Shown: positions 1 through 5,732, counted from the first letter of the stretch. The stretch is DNA of 10,026 bases from Candidatus Bathyarchaeota archaeon (GCA_030670015.1 DAOVCM010000018.1:1-10026); one strand, 5' to 3'. The notes: generated from the sequence alone by a model not told the origin. A program made the numbers and translations.

Positions 1-729
1 ATCAAGTTTCTGATGACGCTGGTGATATTTACTATAGCTATCATGTTCATGGATCTGATCCCGCTGTTGTTCGTCTTCCTACTGCAGGTCCCACTTGTCT
101 TCCTAGGCAGGATACAGAGGGAGTGGGCTAAGAGCCTGAAGGGCGGCATCTTCCTGGCAATCATCATCTTCGTATCGAACCTGCTGTCTTTCTATTTCTT
201 CCGGGGAAGACATCTGACCTCAGAGAACGTCGAGTTCGCCCTCTCGTTGACCGTACGCTTCCTCGCTCTCATCACATCTTTCTCCCTCTTCTTCCTCACA
301 ACATCGCCGGACAAACTCAGCTTAGCCCTTGAGAAGGCGCGCATCCCCTTCGAGTTTAACTTCGCCTTCATAACAGCCATCAGGTTTGTACCTGTCTTAG
401 CCGATGAGGCCCAGTCCATCATGGACGCTCAGAGGTCGAGAGGACTGGAGCTTGACAGAGGGAGCTTTCTCTCAAGAATTCGGAAATACATACCTATCTT
501 GTTACCCCTCATCATTAATTCGATACGGCGCAGCCTCGAGCTGGCTGAGGCCATGGAATCAAGAGCTTTCGGCGCCTCAACCACACGAACGAACCTCTAC
601 GAGCTGAAGATGCGTAAGGAAGATTTCGTCGCCCTCGCACTCTCACTTATAGCCCTCGCACTGGCGCTCTACGTTAGGTTCTTCATACCGCCCATAGGTC
701 CCCTTCTCCCACCTTCAATAATCATATAA
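1..729 (+). CDS. ecfT: ECF-type transporter transmembrane (T) component, 5'-truncated by window edge
   Basis: Integral membrane T component of an energy-coupling factor importer, which links a substrate-binding S protein to two ABC ATPases for vitamin or metal uptake. The frame is open to base 1; the first residues (IKFLMTLVIF) resemble the usual 'DPRxKLLxTL' start of the family, so the true start is probably upstream and the ATG at 13 is internal. Numbering from that Met: hydrophobic segments at about 1-32, 44-63, 78-97, 156-170 and 205-225. The cytoplasmic coupling region holds TAIRFVPVLADE (121-132) and two Ala-Arg-Gly-type motifs that contact the ATPases, here SRG (142-144) and the variant ESRAFG (182-187). 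The stop is TAA at 727-729. ATPase genes are expected upstream but are not visible, and no S component is in the window, so the substrate is unknown. CbiQ-like proteins belong to the same family. Confidence 0.88.
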   Translation: MKFLMTLVIFTIAIMFMDLIPLLFVFLLQVPLVFLGRIQREWAKSLKGGIFLAIIIFVSNLLSFYFFRGRHLTSENVEFALSLTVRFLALITSFSLFFLTTSPDKLSLALEKARIPFEFNFAFITAIRFVPVLADEAQSIMDAQRSRGLELDRGSFLSRIRKYIPILLPLIINSIRRSLELAEAMESRAFGASTTRTNLYELKMRKEDFVALALSLIALALALYVRFFIPPIGPLLPPSIII

Positions 730-732
730 ATA
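724..732 (+). promoter_or_regulatory. candidate TATA box for the AbrB-PhoU gene
   Basis: ATATAAATA overlaps the ecfT stop codon and is the best match to an archaeal TATA box in the 90-nt gap; it would start a transcript near 753. A second candidate, CTTAATAATTA at 760-770, would start near 790 and give a leader of about 30 nt that still contains the ribosome binding site. The two cannot be told apart by eye, and read-through from ecfT is also possible. Confidence 0.35.
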
Positions 733-808
733 CAGTAAATGTTGGTTATCTACGGAAAGCTTAATAATTACTATCTCGATATTAGCTGGATTTAGTATAT
801 ACAATAAG

Positions 809-814
809 GGTGAT
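809..814 (+). promoter_or_regulatory. Shine-Dalgarno of the AbrB-PhoU gene
   Basis: GGTGAT lies 5 nt before the ATG at 820. It is the archaeal-type complement of the 16S rRNA 3' end (GAUCACCU), and fixes the start at 820. It also argues for a leadered transcript rather than one started by the TATA-like GTATATA at 796-802. Confidence 0.7.
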
Positions 815-819
815 TTTCA

Positions 820-1869
820 ATGGAGCCGCGTAAGGTGCAGAAGGTTGGTTACTCGACGCTTTCAGTCTCCCTTCCTATGAACTGGGTAAAGAAGACAGGA
901 ATAAAGAAGGGGGATCTCGTCTTCATCTCTGAGGAGGGCGAGGGTGCCCTCAGGTTGACCGTTGAGCCCGGTAAGATCGAGGACCACAGCGTCTATGTCG
1001 TGAACGTGGACCGCTGCGACAACACCAAGGTTCTCGCGAGGGTCATTGTCGGCAACTACGTACTGGGGCGAAGTATCCTCAGGGTGGAGTCAAGCCATAG
1101 GCTCATGCGGGAGCAGATAGAGAGTATACGGAAGGTGACACAGAGGCTGCTCGGCATTGGAATAATCGAGGAGAGCAGCCGTCATCTCCTGCTTCAATGT
1201 TCTATTGATCCAAAGACATTTCCTGTCGAGACGGTTGTACGCAGGTTGTACGACCTCACCTCAATCATGTTTAAGGAGACTTTGGATAGCCTCATCGAAA
1301 ACGACATGGAGCTGGCAAAGGACGCCATCACCAGAGAGTACGAGGCTGACACTATATACTGGCTCCTTGCCCGCCTCCTAGCCTCCGCCCAGCAGTCCCG
1401 CCTCGTCTCTGAGGGCATCGGCATCAAAGATCCAATGGACATCATCCAGTACAGCATCATAGCCTGGTACTTGGAGATGATTGGGGACAGAGTTCACGAT
1501 ATCGCTACAAGGATCATAGACCTACAGCAGATCAGGAAGGAAAGCGACGAGGAAATCATCGAGCGGCTTACCCAGATAGGGATGATCTCCTTCACCATGT
1601 TCGACAAGGCAGTGAAGTGCATCTTTGACGGGAATTTGACTGTCGCAAGCGACACCGTCGATCTCTACGAGACCGTTGAAAAGGAGGAGAGCAACCTCTT
1701 AAAGAGGTTTCAGAACGGGGGTAGCCAAGACCTAGTAGTTGCCATCAGCGAGATCGCGTGGGACCTGAAGATCATCGCCGAGCACAGCTCCGCTATAGCG
1801 GAGATTGCGATAGACAACGTGTTGAAGAGGGAGAACGAAATCTGTCATATAGCTGATAAAAATCTCTAG
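820..1869 (+). CDS. AbrB-PhoU fusion protein, phosphate uptake regulator-like
   Basis: Archaeal PhoU-family protein of 349 residues with an N-terminal AbrB/SpoVT swapped-hairpin DNA-binding domain. Residues 6-50 (KVGYSTLSVSLPMNWVKK..GIKKGD) are the AbrB-type module. From about 135 to 340 the protein is helical with two PhoU repeats: E173xxxD177 (REYEAD) and E219MIGD223RVHD227 in the first, and an EKEE helix (287-290) plus D315LKIIAEHSSAIAE in the second, the acidic motifs that bind metal in PhoU. PhoU proteins modulate Pst phosphate import and signalling; the fusion suggests that this one acts on DNA directly. No pst genes are in the window, and the neighbour is an ECF T component, so the link to phosphate rests on family membership only. 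It has its own SD and candidate promoters. Family assignment is firm; the regulated genes are unknown. Confidence 0.88.
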   Translation: MEPRKVQKVGYSTLSVSLPMNWVKKTGIKKGDLVFISEEGEGALRLTVEPGKIEDHSVYVVNVDRCDNTKVLARVIVGNYVLGRSILRVESSHRLMREQIESIRKVTQRLLGIGIIEESSRHLLLQCSIDPKTFPVETVVRRLYDLTSIMFKETLDSLIENDMELAKDAITREYEADTIYWLLARLLASAQQSRLVSEGIGIKDPMDIIQYSIIAWYLEMIGDRVHDIATRIIDLQQIRKESDEEIIERLTQIGMISFTMFDKAVKCIFDGNLTVASDTVDLYETVEKEESNLLKRFQNGGSQDLVVAISEIAWDLKIIAEHSSAIAEIAIDNVLKRENEICHIADKNL

Positions 1870-1897
1870 GTAATTACATACGATTCCTTATTTCATC

Positions 1898-1916
1898 GTG
1901 AGAAATTTCTTCTCGC
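1898..1916 (+). terminator. candidate hairpin terminator after the AbrB-PhoU gene
   Basis: GTGAGAA (1898-1904) pairs with TTCTCGC (1910-1916), including one G-T pair, around a 5-nt loop, 29 nt after the stop. A short T run (TTTT, 1922-1925) follows a few bases later. Archaeal termination relies mainly on T-rich tracts, so the assignment is weak. Confidence 0.3.
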
Positions 1917-2055
1917 CGCGATTTTCGTGGTTAGAGAGTCGATCAATTGTTCACTTCTATGTTTCTTATATAAGTTTTGGATTGGGAGTAAATACCAATA
2001 TATATTTAGTTTTAAAATACAGGGTGAAGCCATGGTTAATCCCCGACACCAGTAA

Positions 2056-2065
2056 TTTAAAAATA
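2056..2065 (+). promoter_or_regulatory. candidate TATA box for hxlB
   Basis: TTTAAAAATA sits about 35 nt before the ATG at 2095. It would place the transcription start near 2085-2088, giving a leader of only 7-10 nt. An AGGTG at 2088-2092 is only 2 nt from the ATG, closer than normal for a ribosome binding site, so leaderless or near-leaderless translation is likely. Other TATA-like stretches lie further up (TTATATAAG near 1969, ATATATATTTAG near 1999). Confidence 0.5.
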
Positions 2066-2094
2066 AATGTGTTGTAACATATGTTCTAGGTGCA

Positions 2095-2685
2095 ATGAGC
2101 TTCGTTAAAGAGGTCTCTAAATGGATTCTATCTGGTGTTAACGGCGTCATACAGACAATCGATGAGAACCAGATAGAAAAAATGATCGAGGTTATCATAG
2201 AAGCTAGAGAAAACAAGATCCTACTCATCGGTACTGGTCGAAGCGGCTTCGTAGGAAGGTCATTTGCCCTGCGTCTCATGCATCTTGGCTTTAGTGTCTA
2301 TGTGAGTGGGGAGACTATCACTCCATCCCTCACTCCCGACGACCTTGTATTAGCTATCTCAGGTTCGGGTACGACGAAAACCGTGGTTGCCCAAGCCGAA
2401 GTAGCAAATGGAATCGGCTCCAAGGTCATCGCTGTCACCTCTCACCCAGAGTCTCCGTTGGTCAATTTCGCAGATGAGGTTGTAGTTGTTAAAGGGCGGA
2501 CTAAAATTGATCAGGAGTTTGACTATGATCGGAGGCAGATCACTGGAGAGCACGACAATGCGCCGCTTGGTACGATGTTTGAACTTTCTGTCTCAGTATT
2601 CCTAGATTCTGTGATTGCGGATCTCATGCAGAGGCTCGGTCTAACAGAAATTGATCTCAGGAAGAGGCATGCCAATGCCGAGTGA
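2095..2685 (+). CDS. hxlB: 6-phospho-3-hexuloisomerase (SIS domain)
   Basis: Isomerises D-arabino-hex-3-ulose 6-phosphate and fructose 6-phosphate; in archaea this works with hexulose-phosphate synthase in the reversed ribulose monophosphate pathway, which supplies pentose phosphates. The 196-residue length fits the family (the Methanocaldococcus enzyme is about 180). The SIS fold shows the sugar-phosphate loop I45GTGRSG51, the second loop S89GSGTT94 followed by a TSHPESPL segment (115-122), and the PHI-specific end A156PLGTMFE163 ... FLDSVIADLM ... RHANAE (191-196), close to the family's RHANLE terminus. These last motifs separate it from other SIS isomerases such as GmhA or KpsF. No hexulose-phosphate synthase (hxlA) gene is beside it, though the two are often adjacent or fused, so the partner must lie elsewhere. 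It is probably monocistronic, with its own TATA box and a palindrome just after the stop. Confidence 0.92.
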   Translation: MSFVKEVSKWILSGVNGVIQTIDENQIEKMIEVIIEARENKILLIGTGRSGFVGRSFALRLMHLGFSVYVSGETITPSLTPDDLVLAISGSGTTKTVVAQAEVANGIGSKVIAVTSHPESPLVNFADEVVVVKGRTKIDQEFDYDRRQITGEHDNAPLGTMFELSVSVFLDSVIADLMQRLGLTEIDLRKRHANAE

Positions 2686-2717
2686 CTATTGCCTCCCATA
2701 ATTATTTGCAGTTGTAG

Positions 2718-2732
2718 ATAGCATTATGCTAT
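2718..2732 (+). repeat. palindrome after hxlB, possible terminator hairpin
   Basis: ATAGCAT-T-ATGCTAT has perfect 7-bp arms around one central base, starting 33 nt after the hxlB stop. As RNA it would form a short hairpin (ATAGC stem, 5-nt loop) followed by ATTT. It may mark the hxlB transcript end, or be a protein-binding site. Confidence 0.4.
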
Positions 2733-3010
2733 ATTTAGGCCGCATTTACTAATGTATGGCTAGAACATGATTATCTGTCTTACACGGTAATCCTCACAGA
2801 GCCTAGGTAGCTTCTTCAGGCGTATGTATCAATAAAGATTATGAGGCATACATGTACATTTATATGAGTCAATTTAACCTCGGAGCCAATTGCTTTCACA
2901 TATTCGCTACTTTTCATCTAAGCGTGTTTGTATAACCTTTCCATGATTAGTTAATGTGAAAAGACCTGATTAATATCAAACCAAATATAACGGTGTGCAA
3001 ATGAAATGTC

Positions 3011-3034
3011 CAGATTTTCCTAAGGAAAATACTG
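3011..3034 (-). terminator. long palindrome downstream of alba, possible transcript-end hairpin
   Basis: ATTTTCCT (3014-3021), a central A, then AGGAAAAT (3023-3030) form perfect 8-bp arms; CAG (3011-3013) and CTG (3032-3034) extend them to 11 bp with one bulged base. It lies 48-71 nt beyond the alba stop on the alba strand. A transcript would fold into a hairpin. Whether it ends transcription or binds a protein is not shown by sequence alone. Confidence 0.4.
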
Positions 3035-3041
3035 AGTTAAA

Positions 3042-3066
3042 TAGATGTTTTAAAATTTTGCATCTA
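3042..3066 (-). terminator. inverted repeat directly after alba
   Basis: TAGATG (3042-3047) and CATCTA (3061-3066) flank an inner TTTTAAAATTTT, itself palindromic. It begins 16 nt beyond the alba stop. Read on the alba strand it gives a 6-bp stem with an A/T-only interior. It is a candidate terminator, working alone or with the next palindrome downstream. Confidence 0.4.
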
Positions 3067-3081
3067 ATTATTTTCGTTTAT

Positions 3082-3357
3082 TCACTCCTTTTTCAGGACG
3101 ATTGTGATTGTGCTTACGTTCCTCATTTGTCCTTCCATTGATTCCATCTTTTCAGTTCCAATCTCAATCATCTGGACATTTAGGTTCTCCATGAACCTGT
3201 TCTTTGTGACCTCTGCCACGTCAACTGCTGTGCTTATAGCACGACCTCTTGCCTTCAACGCAACGGTGCTGCCACCACCCTGAAGTGCACTCAGGACGGC
3301 CAGGCAGTAGTTCATGACGGGTTTACTACCGATGTATACAACGTTTTCTTCAGACAT
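3082..3357 (-). CDS. albA: Alba chromatin / nucleic-acid-binding protein
   Basis: Small basic dimeric protein that coats archaeal DNA and also binds RNA. The 91 residues match the whole family: N-terminal VVYIGSKPVMNYCLAVLSAL (6-25), the nucleic-acid-binding segment KARGRAISTAVDVAEVTKNRF (35-55), with F55 at the dimer-dimer contact position, and a C-terminal strand VSTITIVLKK (81-90). In the Sulfolobus protein the loop reads GKKP with Lys16 as the acetylated residue; here it is G10-S11-K12-P13, so Ser replaces the acetyl acceptor and only the second lysine remains. The start ATG (3357) has no clear Shine-Dalgarno, suggesting a leaderless or weakly leadered mRNA. It is divergent from the SSB gene over 211 bp, so two nucleic-acid-coating proteins share an upstream region. 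Identity is very secure. Confidence 0.95.
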   Translation of the reverse strand: MSEENVVYIGSKPVMNYCLAVLSALQGGGSTVALKARGRAISTAVDVAEVTKNRFMENLNVQMIEIGTEKMESMEGQMRNVSTITIVLKKE

Positions 3358-3401
3358 TGTGAAGTGTCATTGAGCATATAGGCTATTAAGCCTTTGGATG
3401 G

Positions 3402-3420
3402 GTAAACCTTACAAGGTTAC
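3402..3420. repeat. near-perfect palindrome upstream of alba, possible operator
   Basis: AACCTT (3405-3410) and AAGGTT (3413-3418) are perfect arms around AC. The arms extend to GTA...TAC with one extra A in the left arm, covering 3402-3420. It lies about 45 nt upstream of the alba start, and about where transcription would begin if the TATA-like TTTATTTA at 3446-3439 (minus strand) is used. Confidence 0.4.
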
Positions 3421-3438
3421 TTGGACATTCATCCCATG

Positions 3439-3446
3439 TTAAATAA
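3439..3446 (-). promoter_or_regulatory. candidate TATA box for alba
   Basis: On the minus strand this reads TTTATTTA, followed about 25 nt later by the palindrome at 3402-3420, giving a leader of about 60 nt. The closer CTTAATAG (3391-3384) is an alternative that would give an almost leaderless mRNA. The choice is open. Confidence 0.3.
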
Positions 3447-3516
3447 ACGCAAATTGTTAGTAAAAACTGTATCGAGAGAGGTCTAGTTAAACCCTGCTTG
3501 TTGTAATAACGCAATG

Positions 3517-3523
3517 TTTAAAT
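3517..3523 (+). promoter_or_regulatory. candidate TATA box for ssb
   Basis: TTTAAAT lies about 50 nt before the ssb ATG at 3569 and predicts a start near 3546, with a leader of about 22 nt. A small hairpin (CTCGC, 3-nt loop, GTGAG, with one G-T pair, about 3543-3555) overlaps that predicted start. Confidence 0.45.
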
Positions 3524-3568
3524 GGTGCACTGTAACTTGTTCGCTCGCTAAGTGAGAGTAGAGATAAA

Positions 3569-4024
3569 ATGTCAACATATGAAGATAAGGAAGGCGAGCT
3601 TGTAAAGATCGGAGATCTAAACTCGTATTCGAGAAAAGTGTACACAGTTGTTAAGGTTATTTCGAAAACAGAGGCGCGAGAGGTTACATCACGGAAGGAC
3701 ATGTCAACCCACAAGGTTGCCGAAGCCCTTGTTGGAGATGAAACCGGAAGCATCTACCTAACGCTCTGGGATGACGTCCTAGACGAGGTTGAGGAAGAAC
3801 AGATCTTGAACATCAAGGACGCATACATAAATCTGTTCCGAGGCTCCATGCGACTTAATCTAGGCCGCTTCGGCAGCTACGAGCTACTCGAATCTGCACC
3901 TTTTGAAGATGTGAACCTTGACAACAATCTTTCGAGCAAAGTGTTCGAGCGGCAGAGTAGATACGATCGCGGCGGGTTTGGTGGACGAGATAGAAGATCC
4001 GGCGGTAGAAGCCGTAGATATTAA
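3569..4024 (+). CDS. ssb: single-stranded DNA-binding protein, crenarchaeal single-OB-fold type
   Basis: Binds and protects ssDNA during replication and repair. The 151 residues align by eye with Sulfolobus SSB (148 residues): an OB fold at about 10-108 with the shared sequences VISKTEAREV (30-39), AEALVGDETGSIYLTLW (51-67, with aromatic W67), VEEEQILNIKDAYINLFRGSMRLNLGRFG (74-102), and then a linker and a 22-residue Arg/Gly-rich tail (130-151: YDRGGFGGRDRRSGGRSRRY). The Sulfolobus tail is also RGG-rich but ends acidic; this one ends RSRRY with no acidic tip, so its protein-contact role may differ or be reversed to nucleic acid contact. A single OB fold argues against a multi-domain RPA large subunit. 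It is divergent from alba and convergent with the CoA-transferase gene. There is no strong Shine-Dalgarno. Identity is secure at family level. Confidence 0.9.
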   Translation: MSTYEDKEGELVKIGDLNSYSRKVYTVVKVISKTEAREVTSRKDMSTHKVAEALVGDETGSIYLTLWDDVLDEVEEEQILNIKDAYINLFRGSMRLNLGRFGSYELLESAPFEDVNLDNNLSSKVFERQSRYDRGGFGGRDRRSGGRSRRY

Positions 4025-4083
4025 ACTCCACATTTTCTTGAAGTTCTAGCCCTGCAAAACTTATTTTATCGTACAATCCAAAG

Positions 4084-4088
4084 TTTTT
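4084..4088 (+). terminator. candidate T-tract terminator for ssb
   Basis: A run of five T lies about 60 nt after the ssb stop, preceded by smaller T clusters (TTTT at 4033-4036 and 4064-4067) and followed by the TCAAAC/GTTTGA repeat. This is the usual archaeal style of termination, but the run is short. Confidence 0.3.
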
Positions 4089-4294
4089 ATTGGTTCACCT
4101 AATATCAAACATTTTCCATGGTTTGAAATTGAATGTATTTAGAAAAACCTGTAGACTGTGCATTGCATATATGTTCTACAAACTGAGCGCGTTTCTGTTA
4201 CTACGCCATTAATTTCAATAGTATAATTAAAGTACGAAAAGACGAACGGAGAACATTATCAAATAAGATTTGGTCACTTTCATATGTTAATAAT

Positions 4295-4302
4295 AAAAAA
4301 AA
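4295..4302 (-). terminator. poly-T terminator for the CoA-transferase gene
   Basis: Eight consecutive A on the plus strand are eight T on the gene's strand, 122-129 nt beyond its stop. It is the longest homopolymer seen in this gap, and T runs of this length end transcription in archaea without a hairpin. Confidence 0.45.
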
Positions 4303-4423
4303 GCGATGATCTTGTATGAAGGTTCTTCTATATTTAGTAAGGAGATATGGACTCAGTACGACCACCACATCTTACTACCTGCAAATATATTACACTCTAA
4401 ATCACGATACTCATATAGATATA

Positions 4424-5623
4424 CTATAGAACCCCCTCGTCTCGCAGCTTATCCGTCTTGGCCTTCGAGATCCCTAGGAGTTCCTGTAGCACTGAGTCGT
4501 TATCTCCTCCCAGGATGGGTGCCGGGCCTCTCGGTGAGGGGTTTGTCTCAGACATCTTCACTGGGTTGCCGAGTAAACTAACCCTTCCCATGCCTGGTTG
4601 GTCAATTTCTACCGTCATTCCTCGCGCCACCGCTATGTGCGGGTCCTCCAAAACATCCCTCAGATTGTAGATTGGACAAGCGGGGATCCTGTGCTCGTTT
4701 AACAGCGATACGATGTCCATCACTTTCATGGTAGATGTCCACCCTTCTATTAGGAGCTTGAGAGACTCGTGATTCTCCACGCGCCTATGATTTGTACTGA
4801 ACCTTTTTTCATCGGCTAGGTTGATAATTCCGGAGGTATCTACGAACCGATTCCATATCGAGTCGTTCGCAATGCCGATAATCACCCAGCCGTCAGCCGC
4901 TCTGAAAGAGTCGTATGGATAGACAAACTCGTACCGGTTGCCTATCCGAGTCGGAATCTCGTCATCGATTAAGACCTTCTGAGGTATGTTCTCCAGCGAG
5001 GCGAAGATGGAGTCCACTAACGCCACGTCAACCATCTGTCCTCTGCCCGTGCTCTCCCGGATCTGGAGGGCTGCAAGTATGCCTATGCAGCAGAAGAGGG
5101 CGCTAAGGATGTCGCCGATAGCTGTGCCCGCTCTTGTTGGTGGGGAGTCTGGCCAGCCTGTGATGCTCATCAGGCCTCCCATAGCCTGGCCAATGATGTC
5201 GTAGCCCGGACGGCTTCGGTATGGGCCTGTCTGTCCGAAGCCTGAGATGGATGCGTAGATGAGCCTTGGGTTTTCCTTTTTAATAACTTCGTACCCTAGG
5301 CCGAGCCTGTCCATGGTTCCTGGCCTAAAGTTCTCTATGAGCACGTCACATTTCTTCACAAGGTCAAGAAAGAGGTGCTTTCCCTCAGGATGCTTGAGGT
5401 TGATGGTGATGCTCCGCTTTCCCCTGTTCAGGTTCACGTAATAAATGCTCTCTCCTTCCTTGAAGGGTGGGAATTCGCGTGAGTCGTCGCCTCCATTGGG
5501 GACCTCAAGCTTGATGACCTCTGCGCCCATATCTGCGAGAAGCATGGTGCAGTAGGGTCCTGCGAGCACCCGGCTGAGGTCGAGAACCCTTATCTTGAGA
5601 AGGGCGTCAGGATTTAACTTCAT
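4424..5623 (-). CDS. class III CoA-transferase (CaiB/BaiF, formyl-CoA transferase-like)
   Basis: Transfers CoA between an acyl-CoA and a free carboxylic acid through a covalent aspartyl-CoA intermediate in the cytoplasm. The 399-residue length is typical. Family landmarks run in order: IRVLDLSRVLAGPYCTMLLADMGAEVIKLE (11-40), NLNRGKRSITINLKHPEG (64-81), DVLIENFRPGTMDRLGLGY (93-111), YASISGFGQTGPY..RPGYDIIGQAMGG (123-150), then TRAGTAIGD171 with the catalytic Asp, and STGRGQMVDVAL (191-202). The C-terminal part (EHRIPACPIYNLRDVLEDPH, 310-329, and NPVKMSETNPSPRGPAPILGGDND) completes the interlocked dimer fold. The start matches family N-termini; no Shine-Dalgarno is visible, and AAATTTTTAG (5656-5647, minus strand) would initiate 3 nt before the ATG. 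It stands alone with no CoA ligase, decarboxylase or racemase beside it, so the substrate is unknown. It is divergent from the regulator-exporter operon. Confidence 0.9.
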   Translation of the reverse strand: MKLNPDALLKIRVLDLSRVLAGPYCTMLLADMGAEVIKLEVPNGGDDSREFPPFKEGESIYYVNLNRGKRSITINLKHPEGKHLFLDLVKKCDVLIENFRPGTMDRLGLGYEVIKKENPRLIYASISGFGQTGPYRSRPGYDIIGQAMGGLMSITGWPDSPPTRAGTAIGDILSALFCCIGILAALQIRESTGRGQMVDVALVDSIFASLENIPQKVLIDDEIPTRIGNRYEFVYPYDSFRAADGWVIIGIANDSIWNRFVDTSGIINLADEKRFSTNHRRVENHESLKLLIEGWTSTMKVMDIVSLLNEHRIPACPIYNLRDVLEDPHIAVARGMTVEIDQPGMGRVSLLGNPVKMSETNPSPRGPAPILGGDNDSVLQELLGISKAKTDKLRDEGVL

Positions 5624-5646
5624 ATAGCTGACTATGAATCACAAAC

Positions 5647-5656
5647 CTAAAAATTT
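5647..5656 (-). promoter_or_regulatory. candidate TATA box for the CoA-transferase gene
   Basis: On the minus strand AAATTTTTAG is centred about 29 nt before the ATG, which predicts a nearly leaderless mRNA and agrees with the lack of a Shine-Dalgarno. Confidence 0.35.
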
Positions 5657-5684
5657 GTAGATTGTCAGAAGTGTACTAATACAG

Positions 5685-5691
5685 TTATATA
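5685..5691 (+). promoter_or_regulatory. TATA box of the regulator-exporter operon
   Basis: TTATATA lies about 45 nt before the ATG at 5733, predicting a transcription start near 5712-5715, at the edge of the palindrome at 5695-5714. Confidence 0.5.
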
Positions 5692-5694
5692 GAA

Positions 5695-5714
5695 CGCTAC
5701 AGAATTGTGTAGCG
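5695..5714. promoter_or_regulatory. 20-bp palindrome, likely operator of the ArsR-like regulator
   Basis: CGCTACA-GAATTG-TGTAGCG: perfect 7-bp arms, and the AATT core is also symmetric, so nine of ten base pairs are two-fold symmetric and only the G/G pair breaks the rule. It starts 3 nt after the TATA box and ends 18 nt before the ATG, where a bound dimer would block polymerase. It is also 71 bp from the divergent CoA-transferase start. Dimeric winged-helix repressors bind such sites; that this regulator binds here is inferred. Confidence 0.6.
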
Positions 5715-5732
5715 ATTAATTTGCGTAGAGGA

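Larger units (their letters stand above)
2686..3081. other. A+T-rich non-coding gap between hxlB and alba 3' ends
   Basis: About 395 bases between the convergent ends of hxlB and alba. I see no convincing gene, tRNA or rRNA. It contains three palindromic elements, listed separately (2718-2732, 3011-3034, 3042-3066), and a weak GCCT/AGGC pair at 2801-2821. The only plus-strand open frame, ATG at 3001 (about 46 codons), runs antisense into the alba coding region and has no protein-like pattern. Confidence 0.6.
4025..4423. other. A+T-rich non-coding gap between ssb and the CoA-transferase gene
   Basis: About 400 bases between convergent genes. I find no tRNA, rRNA or convincing gene; the plus-strand frame from 4306 runs antisense across the CoA-transferase 3' end and is rejected. 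It holds T-rich tracts after ssb (T5 at 4084-4088), a TCAAAC/GTTTGA inverted repeat (4105-4110 and 4121-4126) and an A8 tract (4295-4302). Confidence 0.6.

Noticed and set aside
1893..2279. Minus-strand frame of 128 codons over the hxlB upstream region
   Set aside because: It overlaps the hxlB 5' end and its promoter; composition is typical of an antisense shadow.
2801..2821. GCCT...AGGC pairing considered as part of a tRNA or riboswitch
   Set aside because: Only four base pairs, with no T-loop sequence, no acceptor stem and no conserved core.
3001..3141. Open frame of about 46 codons from ATG 3001 with GGTG upstream
   Set aside because: It runs across two palindromes and then antisense into alba, and the translation shows no domain-like pattern.
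4201..4228. Inverted repeat TTAATT/AATTAA near 4209-4230
   Set aside because: A/T-only arms are expected by chance in this A+T-rich gap.
4306..4581. Plus-strand frame of 91 codons
   Set aside because: More than half lies antisense to the CoA-transferase 3' end; no ribosome site and no recognisable protein character.
5721..5732. TTG at 5721 as start of the ArsR-like gene
   Set aside because: It adds four residues not matching the family start; the ATG at 5733 fits ArsR N-termini and has a GAGGA just before it.
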